DNA of 64,000 nt from Capronia americana (taxonomy: Eukaryota > Ascomycota > Eurotiomycetes > Chaetothyriales > Herpotrichiellaceae), in NCBI GenBank assembly GCA_016110215.1, contig JADWQD010000019.1:372001-436000 (forward strand). The letters are read 5' to 3'. Positions 54,561-64,000 of this stretch are shown here, one piece after another (position 1 is the first letter of the stretch; every line of letters begins with the position of its first letter). The notes below the pieces were generated by a model. It was given only the letters and a program-made list of their open reading frames with translations. It searched no databases and had not been told where the DNA came from. Both the position numbers and the translations under genes were made by a program.

Positions 54561-57500
54561 ATGATTGCCGAAGACGATGTGCAGACGATCAAGAAGGAGC
54601 TGGCAGACGACAACAGAGATGTCGCCGATCTGTGGAACGATGCTCTTCGGAAGTACAAGGGCATCGTTGGCGAGGACTTGCAACCTAAGTTCACGAGCGT
54701 GGACGCCATGGTCCAATTCGGCACGCATGAAATGGAGAACTTCCACCAGTTTCGGCACAACCAGAAGAAGGTCGACAAGCTTCGCAGTCTGTTCATGACG
54801 AACCTGGATTACATCCAGCAAGGGGCGCAGCAGTTGATTGCTGCCGCCACGCCAGCCTTCCCGCCAGCGGCTGCCATTGGGACAGCTCTTACCTACATGC
54901 TCAGTGTTTGTGCTTGACACCGTCCATGTCGGCAACCGGCTCTTCTCCCTGACTTCGAAGATAGGCATGCAAGCAAGTTTCGGCGGACTACGATGTGGTC
55001 ACGGCATTCTTTGAAGACATGAATGCCTTTCTCCAACGGATCACAATCCTCGAGTCACGGTTACCCAAATATCCGGCCTACCGAAACTGCCTGATGGATG
55101 TGTTCACTTCGGTGCTGGAGATGTGTGGCTTTGCCACCAAGTACATTGAGCTGGGTCGATTCAGTTAGTGTCCTGATGTCCAGAAATCGCCTGGGCTTTG
55201 TATCTGACTTGGCACCCTGCGCAGAGAAATGGATCTTGAATATGGTTCGAGGCGAGGATGGTGACTTGGGAGGCGCCCGGAAGAAGATGGACACGTCTCT
55301 TTCTCGCCTCCAGTCTGCGACCGAGTACGCCATCCTGGGTAACACCGAAGAGTTGCAACGGATGAACTCAGACCTCCAGCAAAACCAGGACATGCAGACC
55401 AAGATGATGGAAGACCAGACGAGGATGCTTGAGGTCGTGATGCAGAGCCAGGACAGTGTCCGTTCCGACCTTCGCAATATCCAGAAGCTCCTGGTCATGT
55501 TCGACGAGCGACGACGAGAGGACACGCCCAAACAGCGAGTGGCCACCAAAGCATCCGGCCAGAACAAGCAGCCGCCCACTTCGAATCAGGTCCGCAGTTT
55601 CTTCGAAGAGACCCTAAACCCGGCTCATGAATATCACAATATCAAGGAATCGTTTATCGCCGACACCTGCACCTGGATCTTCGAAGAGCCGCTGTGGCAG
55701 AGCTGGCTCGCCCAGGAGCAAGGCAAAGACGCTCCACGGGCACTTGCATTGCTCGGGCCAGCCGGCTCGGGCAAAAGTCATCTTGCGGTGAACATCTATG
55801 ACCAGCTGCTCAACCTTGCCGAGAAGGACACCACGACCAACACGTGTGTTGCTCACTTCTACTTCCGCGAGACGACTAAGGACCTCAACGAATTGTACAA
55901 AGCCGTCAATTGGACTGTCATTCAAATAGCGGAACAGAATGCTGTTCTCTGCGAGAAGATCTGTGCCGAGCTCCAGAAAGATGATCTTGAGATAGATAGC
56001 TGGGAATGGAAAGACGTCTGGAGCAAACTGGTCGAGCCCTGCTTCACTCCACCCACGAAAGCGCGTCTTTTTGTCGTATGGGACGGTTTGGACGAGCTTC
56101 CAGAGCGGGAGCGGCAAAACTTAACCGATCTCCTTGCTTTGATAAGAGACACGGCTGGCCTGAATGTCATGTTAATTTGCACAAGCAGGCAGACGCTGCA
56201 GGATCCCCTGAGCAAGGCCGGTGCCCGCTTCATCGAGGTGACAAAGGAAAAGCAGCTACCTGATCTCAAAGCCCTCATTTGGCAGCATCTGAATAACGAT
56301 AGCGGGCTTCGCAAGTTCAGCAAATACATGAAGCAGAGAATCTCAAGCACGCTGGAGGAGAAGGCTGATGGTAAGGATCTGCCGGTCCCAATGAGCTTGC
56401 TCTGACAGTGGCAGGAATGTTGTACGCCGAACATCTACTCCGCCAGTTCAGCATCTTCGGGAGAGAACCTCTTGTTCTCAAAGCACTAGAAGAGCATATG
56501 CCGGAAGGCTTGGAGGGACTCTACCTCAACATGGTCGCCGACTTGCAACACCATACTCCCGAGGATGAACTCCACGCCATGAAAACTTTGTTGTGGTGGA
56601 TGGCCTATTCATATCGTCCCTTGACCCTAGCCGAATGCCTGTCCCTCCTCCAAATCACATCGGAATCCTCCTTCGATCTCGAGCGTGAACTCCAAGGCAG
56701 GCAGCTGGCAAGATTCCTTCGAATGGGGGACCTGGAAGAACGCATGACCGACACTGCGGTTGAAGATGTCAAGCTAAGCATTCAAAGCCAGAGCAAGTCT
56801 GAGGCTCCATTCAACGACGGGGATTTGCCCCTGAAGTTCCAGGAACGCTCCATGGCAGGCTTCTTCCGTGGCGGAGACATAGGACTAAGAACCCTTGGCA
56901 AGGACGCCCACCGCGAGATATTCATTGTCTGCTCCGATATACTCTGCGGCCGGATGCCCAACGCTCATGGAGGCCTCCGTCAGTATGCTGCTCGATTCGC
57001 GATCCTACATCTGAGCTGGACCTCGATGAAGGACGACACGGAGCATAACAGGGTCCGAGCCTTGAACGCACTAGGAAGCCTGATGAGCAATGAGACTCAC
57101 GCTGCGACGGCCTTTGAAACTCTCGGGGTGGACTACAAAGAGGTCAACGAAGACTTCGCCAGTGGTCTTCTGATGAAGAACATGGCTTATTCTGCGAGAT
57201 TGGCGGTCGCTCTCTCCGGTAAAGTGAACGCAAGCACATCGCAATGGGCAGAGAGTGTCAACGCAGATGTTCACGTCGCATTCGAACCTCTTGCGAGAGG
57301 GCATGTTGCAAATTGGTTCCAGGCCGACGATGCGAAGGCCGCCTTGCGCTCGTTCAAGTTCGCACGCAGCGCTATCGACATGGTAAGTCAAAAATTCCCT
57401 ATACCCAGCAAGAGCGCGTGCTTTCATACGGCCGACTTCGAGTGTTCTCGCACATGTCGCCCTCCGCGCCTCTGTGATGGCGACTCTGATGACGGCCATT

Positions 57501-59621
57501 CCCACTCACAACTCCGGTCAGTCTTGTCTGGCTCGAGGGTGTACGCTCTCGAACTTCTGTCGGGAATTGTGCCCACGGTTAGATATGCTCTACCAAGTTG
57601 TTTGTGTCCCCTGTGCCCCAGGTTGGGCAATGCCTTGGTCTAAATCCGTGCCCAGTGTAGACCGTTGTGCTTCTGAGCCAGAGTGGCTCTTCCCATGTTC
57701 TTAGATGTTCCCTGTCGAGCTTCCCCGGTTGGCGACTCCATTGCGTACCTTGCTGTTTTACTTGAATAGCTAACTATTATTGTGCATCTTAAAGAAGGAC
57801 AATGTCATTGCAAAGGCCCCGGGCAACTCGGACTCGGACGACGATAGCGATGATACCGACGAAGACGACGACAATGAGCAACCGGACTTGAGCACCAAGC
57901 AAATTCTCGCCGTCTTCAACTGTTACGAAGACATCCCAAAGGACGCCAACGCTTACAGGGTCGTGGCCATATTACTTGAGAATTGCGGCCACCATAGTCC
58001 AGCACTCACCTACGGCCTCCGCGCATTGAAAATATGCGCCGATCCCGTTCTGCGCTTCCGGATACTTAACCTGTTAGCCATAATTTACCTCCACAAGAAG
58101 AAAAACACGGTCGCCTACGATACCATCTGTGAGGGTTTCTCCAAGCTTCCGTCGCTGCCACCAAAGGTGCATCGTGCTGGCCTCATCACCCGCGCGAAAG
58201 CAGAAGTTGCAGTCGGGAAGAAGGACGAAGCAGTCATATCTTACGAAGAGGCTCGCCTGGCCGACCCGGAAGAGCCGTTGCAAGGCTTCAACCTCAAATA
58301 TGCGTTCAACGCGTGTCTCGCGAAGAAAGACGATGCCTTGCTTGTGGAGCTTGTGAAGAACTGGAAGCCCATGGAGCGCCTTGCCTGGATGACGTGGAAT
58401 CTGGACGAGGATGGATACAACGATCACGAAGTGCTCCGAAGAGCAGCCACTCGAGCGGGACAGCAAGAGTACTTGTACCAGGCGTACGACGAAGTAATCA
58501 AGCTGCTCGACAACGTCGATGCGGCTGCCCCTATCCGATTTCATCTTGCCGTGACCCACTGGGAAGTAGCTCTGGACGCGGAGGCAGCAAAGGCCCTGCT
58601 CAATGAGACCTTGGACACGAGTTCAAGCGGAGATCCTTTCGCGCTTACCAACGAGGATCCGGCCTATACGTTAGTCTGCGCCGTCCTGTTCATGTCCGAA
58701 ATCATATATCAGCAGTATCGCACAACTTCCGACTCATCGGTCAAAGCCCAACTGTACACGGAGATCAAAGGCCTGACCAAAAGACCGCTCGCACAGTCAA
58801 TTGCATCTCTCAAGTCCGAACTGACGCACCATTCCTTGACAATCGCGCGCATGGCCCGTAAAATGGCCCCAGCGCGGGAATTTCAAGAAATCCTAGAGAA
58901 CGCCTTCAATGTCTGTTACGAAGCTCTGATCGACAACGTGGGATGGAATGATTTTCTCAACCTTAACGAGCTTGCCGCCGTCATTTCGACTCTAGACGGA
59001 CTTGAGAAGGAGGCTCAGATCCTTATTTCGGCTCAATTCTCCAAGCTGGATCCTTCCATCAAGGATGACTCGGACTCGGATTCGGATGATGAGGGCGAGA
59101 AAGCGAATGGTGTCAAGTCAGACGTAGGAGACAAAAAAGAGGAGGAGGACGAGGAGAGTGATAGCGAAGATGATGACGATGATGACAACGACGACAGCGA
59201 TGACAATGACGATTATCCGCTCCCGACCGATGAGGGCGACCTCGCCGACGTTGATGTTGAATGCAGCGGAGAATGCATCCCGACCAAAAAATGGCGCGCT
59301 TGGAAAGGGCGAACCCTGTACTTTTGCACAATATGCTGCAACACCTCTCTGTGTGAAGACTGTTACCACAAACGCCAAGGCTACAATCGAGCAGGGGGGG
59401 ACGAAGCATGCAGGGCAAGCGTTGGTAGCGTATACTGTGGGACGAACCACAGGTACATCATACCCATCAAGGGCTGGAAAGGCATCAAGGACGGTGTCAT
59501 GACGATCCAAGGTCAGGACGGTGAGGAGACAATCAGTGTGAAGTTCAGGGACTGGTTGGAGGAGTTGAAAACCGTCAAGTGGAAGCAGGCCTGGGAGCGT
59601 TTCTGGTTGAAGGAGGACTGA
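54561..59621 (+). CDS. STAND NTPase: Goodbye - NACHT-like - helical repeats - Cys-rich zinc finger, five exons
   Basis: Exons 54561..54905, 54974..55163, 55225..56370, 56415..57382 and 57795..59621 give about 1,491 residues, all in phase. Residues 1-120 match the fungal STAND N-terminal Goodbye domain (DLWNDALRKYKGIVGEDL). The NTPase has Walker A GPAGSGKS at 356-363 and Walker B LFVVWDGLDEL near 465. The middle (QHHTPEDELHAMKTLLWWMA) is the usual NACHT winged helix. Exon 5 encodes TPR-like helices (KKDEAVISYEEARLADPEE), a long Asp/Glu/Ser run near 1310-1365 and a Cys-rich finger from about 1372 (CSGEC, CTICC, CEDC) that looks ZZ-like. Such proteins are NLR-like sensors in fungal immunity and incompatibility; here that is inference. 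The last intron, 412 bp, has a CTAAC branch site. Confidence 0.87.
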
Positions 59622-60921
59622 TACTGATACTGTACGAGTTACATACATCTGAGATGTGCGCGAGACGTCGAGCGACCGATCCAGTGCCGTTGAACAAGTG
59701 CTGCTCGAAGAGGAAGTTGCACAGCGTCACCGAGATTTATCATTTTCCGTAGGATGTGTCTGTGTGCAAGAGTGGTTGTACGGCACCTCTTCCTATGTAT
59801 GTATCTAACCGCCAGAATCGACGAGAATGCTGCTTCCCTTCCTGTTACCTTTGTACATAGCAGGCCCCTTCAACACTGCCTGCTCCAAACTCCGACTGCT
59901 GGAGACTCCACATCCCCCCATAGAAGACACCGAACATTCCTTCTTCCCGCACCGGATGTCCTATCTCTTGCGCGTTAAATATATACACTCGCACGATCCA
60001 CCGCGGGCATGTCGAGCTTGTTGGCAGCCGCCAGCTTCTCCAATGCCCCAGTCCGCGAGCAGAGTGAACAATCAGTTCGGTTTCCAAAACAACAGTACTG
60101 TACAGCGAACTAGCCTATAGTTCTAGCGGCGGCGAACAAAGCCGGAAGGTAGTTTGAAGTGCGAAAGCACAGACGCATGCGGGGTCTCTCCTCTTGTCGA
60201 TGAACGAAAAGACTGACTTGCTCGGATATTTGGCGTGGCGTTACCCGATGATCCATCCGTCTTTGTCCTTCCTAGGGCAATGACTAGGTCTTCTGCCGGT
60301 CTGGTCCCAACTCTGGAATAACCAACTCGTAGACCAGGTTGAGAGGTCATCCATCATTCGTGCTGAAATACTTCATGTTCACCTGTCAGGCTGCGAGAGT
60401 TTGGGTTGAGAAAGGATCGACGTGGCACCCAGTCTGATCAACAGACCGTGTATATATGTACAGTCTCTGGCAACCGCCCTCCATAGTTGGACAGAATGTT
60501 TCTTAATCTGTGTTCAACGTTAAAATAACAACTGCAAGAACAAGTCGCGTTGGTGTGTATGAGCATTGCATTGAGGTTTGAGATGAATGCCCAGTGTTAG
60601 GGTATGTTACGTGGGTGGATGTTTGGAAGAAGGGGAATGCAAATGGGACCAAAGGTTCGATCACAAAGATAGAAGATGGAGAAGAAACCAGGTGGAGATG
60701 ATCAACTTTTCATTTGCTTGCTACTTGACTTTTGATGGTCGTGGCTCGCACCAGCAAAGCACGCTTCCGCTCTTGTGAATGCATCTGTTCATGGTTGTGA
60801 CTGTGCATGATTTGTACTCCCTAAAACATGTTGCCTCCTTCCGGCCAGCAGTCTAAGATTGTTGACTTTGCACTTTGCATTTGACGGACCACTGGGGCGA
60901 AGTGCCATCATCGTTTTGTGT
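59622..60921. other. Convergent intergenic region
   Basis: 3' flanks of the STAND gene and the cyclophilin. A minus-strand frame at 60123-60350 ends KLPSGFVRRR and is slightly protein-like, but it has no clear start or family, so it is not called. Confidence 0.4.
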
Positions 60922-61887
60922 CTATTTGGAAGCACCGCAGTCGACGATGGTTGGCTTGACCTCGTGCTTGACCTGGCCGGAGCCAGAGCCAGTTCCCTCG
61001 AGTTTCTTGACGACTTCCAAGCTCTGAGCATCGGCGACCTCCCCAAAGACAACGTGCTTGCCATCCAGCCAGGAGGTAACGACGGTGGTGATGAAGAACT
61101 GGGAGCCATTGCTAAAATAAACAAAGAATGAGTGGTCAGTATTGACAATGCTCGGGTCGCAGATCGTCATGGCACTCACGTGTTGGGTCCGGCGTTGGCC
61201 ATGGACAGGATACCAGGTTTGGTGTGAGCTCTCTTGAAGTTCTCGTCCGCAAACTTCTCGCCGTAGATTGACTTGCCACCGGTGCCCTAGTGGATCTGTC
61301 AGCGTATGTCCTGTGTCCATCTCCTTTCATTCAGTGTTGACTGACGTTACCACGAGTGAAGTCACCACCCTGCAACATGAATTGAGGGATGATGCGGTGG
61401 AAGGACGAGCCCTTGTAGCCGAAGCCCTTCTCGCCGGTGCAGAGAGCACGGAAGTTCTCGGCAGTCTTGGGGACTACATCATCGTAGAGATTGAAGTTGA
61501 TGCGAGCTCGGTGGGCTGCAGGTGAGAGCAAGAGTTAGCCGCGGAACCATAAGAGGTGAGGTGAAAGGCTCGCAGAAGATGAAGGGGAGGACAGAGCAGG
61601 AGTTATAATTGTGAAAACCGCGATGTTGAGACAGGGAACGTACGTGGTGGTGGAGCTTGACCAGCGCGTTTGGCATCAGCTCGTTGCTTGTCGAGGGCCG
61701 CGTCAGACCACTCAACCTCAAACCAAGCAGTCATACCCATGGCTGCGGAAGATGAAGAGAATTGTCTGGTTGGAAATGGGAGTCGGTTGGTGAGATGTTG
61801 ATGAGAACGACTTGAAAGAAAGATCGAGGGCGGGGTGGATTGAAATCTGAGGAAAGGCCTCAGCGCACTGGCAGGAGGGGCAGACAT
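60922..61887 (-). CDS. Cyclophilin (peptidyl-prolyl isomerase) with mitochondrial presequence, four exons
   Basis: Exons 61887..61644, 61515..61346, 61286..61180 and 61111..60922 give 236 residues. The domain is complete: NFRALCTGEKGFGYKGSSFH, RIIPQFMLQGGDFTRGNGTG, FADENFKRAHTKPGILSMAN, NTNGSQFFITT and the cyclosporin-contact SWLDGKHVVFGEV. Catalytic Arg, Phe, Gln and Trp positions are retained. From the ATG at 61887 the first 48 residues are basic and Ser-rich (FLRFQSTPPS, RQFSSSSA), a presequence. A second in-frame ATG (MGMTAWFEVEW) just after it would make a cytosolic form; in Neurospora one cyclophilin gene serves both compartments. An insert rich in Lys, Ala and Pro (AKRAGQAPPPP) precedes the fold. 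The introns are 128, 59 and 68 bp. Confidence 0.92.
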
Positions 61888-62625
61888 TTCACGGAGTAGT
61901 AATGAGGGGTGGATGATCTGCAAGTGAATTGGTACCGGCTGTAAGGTGGGATGCAGTGAAGGAGTCGTGCAGTGGCGTCGTGCAGTGGCGGACCGTTCAA
62001 GTGAGCTGCACGTGATGTGACGGTGAAGGTAGCTGAAAAGTTTTATCAGCCAAATTCACCCAGCATGCCGTCAGTCTTGGAGATGTCGCCATCTGACAAT
62101 GCTCAGAGCTGTGACGATGGTAGACTCACTGATTTTCTCCAAACAAGATACAGTGCCGATACAGTCGCTGAATTGGTAGCTGAAATACGATTTTAAACCT
62201 GTCTTAAATGCTAGACACGAGCTGCAATGCTGGGCAGATCACTTTCCAATCCGCACACCCGAAAAATACGAAATCCGATGAAAGGATGCCGGAATACTAA
62301 TACACAGGTAATGTACTCGGTATAATTGGGGAAAGTCAGAAATACAAGTCCAGTTAAAGATCAAGCTGGGGAATGCTTGGTGAGAAAAGGACAGCTGGCC
62401 CAGGAAAACTGATGTCTGGCACGTTCCGGACCAGTCAAATGTCGTGCTAAGGATGGGAAAAGGGGCGAGACGGCCGAACACGGACACAACACTTGGGCCA
62501 ACTTGAAACAACATAGGATTCTCGGGATCAGAAATATTGATACGTGGATATATGCCGCATGAATGGGGCTACATATACCGCTAGACGATCCTATGATCTC
62601 TATCGCATTAGGTTGATACGATGGC
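61888..62625. other. Intergenic region
   Basis: Cyclophilin promoter and SPA2 3' flank. A direct duplication GTCGTGCAGTGGC occurs at about 61964-61989. No gene is seen. Confidence 0.5.
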
Positions 62626-64000
62626 TCAGCTGAAATCATCGTCAGCGCCTCTACCCGGGCCAGCTTCAATAGCCATCACCCTTGACACCAACTCCTTCGT
62701 CTCTCGTGCAATTCTGAACGCAAGAGGTGGTAGCTGCTGCACAATCTCTTTCCCGGCCGGGGATTCGTTGCTGATCTGCGACATCTGCTCCCGGCAGTTT
62801 TGCAGAATCGACACAATGGGCTCTGACTTCTCCCTAAGTGTCATTTGGTACGAGGAAGGCTCATTGCCCGTTCTGTCCACTGAATTGACAACGTTCTCAA
62901 TCGTGGCGGAGATGGTCGCCATGTGAAGTTGAATGGTAGGCATGGCATCGTCATTTCGAACCGAATCAACCAAGGAGGTGATGGACTGGACGAGTCCGTC
63001 CGTTTGATCTTCGAGATACATCTGTAGATAGTTAGTGTCAAGTCCCCTTCACTTCTGCACTGGACTCACCTTGAGATCCTCGAGATCGGCCTCCTCCTGG
63101 CTGGTTGCGTAGCCTGCCTTAATTCCTAACCCAGCACCGTTGGCGTAGTTGGAATTATTCCGCAGGTGCGAAATGGAACCGCTCCGATTCGGGGCATTTC
63201 TGCTCGCGGACGGCGTGCTCAGAGCACTGTAAATGCTCTCGATCTCGCTCCGCCTTCTGAGTGTCTCGGCGATATCGAAATATCCATTGCCCTGTAGAGA
63301 CTCCGTCTTTGGCTCGTCGTCATCACCCAGTTCCCCGGCAGGCGTAGGCCGGATCTTCGCCGTATGAAGCAAATCAACCACAGCGGCCGTCAGATGCGAG
63401 GCTGCTGCGTCCAGAAGACTGACGGGCGAGAGTCCACTTGCAGACGCGAAATTCTTGGAGGCTGTGATGAGATTGTTTGCTGTTGCCGACACCTTACTCT
63501 TGAGCTTACTCCTCCGCTTGCTCATGTCATCGTCCTTTGCTGCTGCTGAGCCAGACTCGATGTCAGATGTAATTCCGCGCACTGCCAATACCACTACTTT
63601 CATGTGATCGAGCACAGCGGCCGGGTTGTCGGACCTGGCGATCTGGAGCAGCTCATCAATAGCAATCTGGAATCTCGTGACATGGACATCCTTGACCAGG
63701 CCGTCGCGGTCTTGGAGAGCAATGGCGTGTTGACTGGCGTTGGTTCGGGCAATATTGAGGCCGAGAGAGCTCGCACGCACACTCCTAAGTTGCGCCTTGG
63801 CTCTGACATACCGGCTTTTCCAGTTCTTGACTTCGTCTTCAAGCTTGTGCACTTCTGCTTGCAACCTTTCCTCCTTTTCAAAATTGCCTCCGCCAGATTC
63901 TGTCAAGGCCCTCATTTCCTCTAGGTATGCCTGACCTTGTCGGCTCACTTCGTTGGTTAGCTGTTGCTGTTGTGCCAGCTGTTCTTGCAGAATCCCGTGA
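62626..64000 (-). CDS. SPA2: Polarisome scaffold Spa2, C-terminal part; 5' end outside window
   Basis: The minus frame is open at the window edge (base 64000), so the N-terminus is missing. Two exons are seen: 64000..63070 and 63021..62626, with a 48-bp intron (GTGAGT..ACAG). About 440 residues are visible. They begin in a Gln-rich coiled coil (LQEQLAQQQQLTNEV), then more coiled coil (RLQAEVHKLEDEVKNW) and the conserved Spa2 region VTRFQIAIDELLQIARSD with VLDHMKVVVLAVRGITSDIE. A Ser-rich linker and a final helical block (LVQSITSLVDSVRND, IARETKELVSRVM) close the protein. Spa2 scaffolds the polarisome at hyphal tips with formin and Bud6 (family knowledge). Confidence 0.87.

Noticed and set aside
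60123..60350. Minus frame ending KLPSGFVRRR
   Set aside because: Short, with no clear first exon; an alternative frame from an ATG near 60353 stops early, so no gene model holds.

Overview
The window is nuclear DNA of a filamentous ascomycete (Pezizomycotina). Genes are spaced one by one on both strands and carry short spliceosomal introns (mostly 44-90 bp, GT..AG, often with a CTAAC/CTGAC branch motif). The protein families are typical of that group: HET domain, Goodbye/NACHT STAND protein, Zn2Cys6 factor, NCS1 permease and Spa2. Class and genus cannot be fixed from the sequence alone.

Layout. 1-22 kb is mostly ordinary chromosome: the 3' end of RRP7, a HET-domain gene, an arginase-fold gene divergent from ATP12, a Pmp3/UPF0057 protein, a small secreted Tyr/Thr/Ser repeat protein with a Kex2-like site, two orphan proteins, a small orphan gene, a Zn2Cys6 regulator and an Fcy2-like permease. 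About 22.5-40.3 kb is an accessory island. It has few intact genes: an integral membrane protein, a SAM methyltransferase and an orphan ORF with a QQDEGG repeat tail. It also holds decayed coding pieces, including a roughly 3.7-kb minus-strand reading frame broken by same-direction shifts and a stop, a relic ending in a chromodomain-like tail, and two related minisatellite loci near 24.6 and 39.2 kb. About 40.3-64 kb is again conserved chromosome: RRP41, an orphan, a five-exon sugar transporter with one GC-AG intron, an ENTH/epsin, an ankyrin-PH-ORD oxysterol-binding protein (Osh1 type), a large Goodbye-NACHT-helical repeat-zinc finger protein, a cyclophilin with a mitochondrial presequence, and the 3' part of SPA2.

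How the genes fit together. There is no operon logic. Housekeeping genes (rRNA processing, exosome, F1-ATPase assembly, trans-Golgi and sterol traffic, polarisome) flank the accessory island. Two genes belong to fungal non-self recognition and cell-death families: the HET gene near 1-4 kb and the STAND gene near 54.5-59.6 kb. The most unusual material is the broken gene at 31.07-34.73 kb with the orphan and relic sequences beside it. I recognise no family there and cannot name a system.
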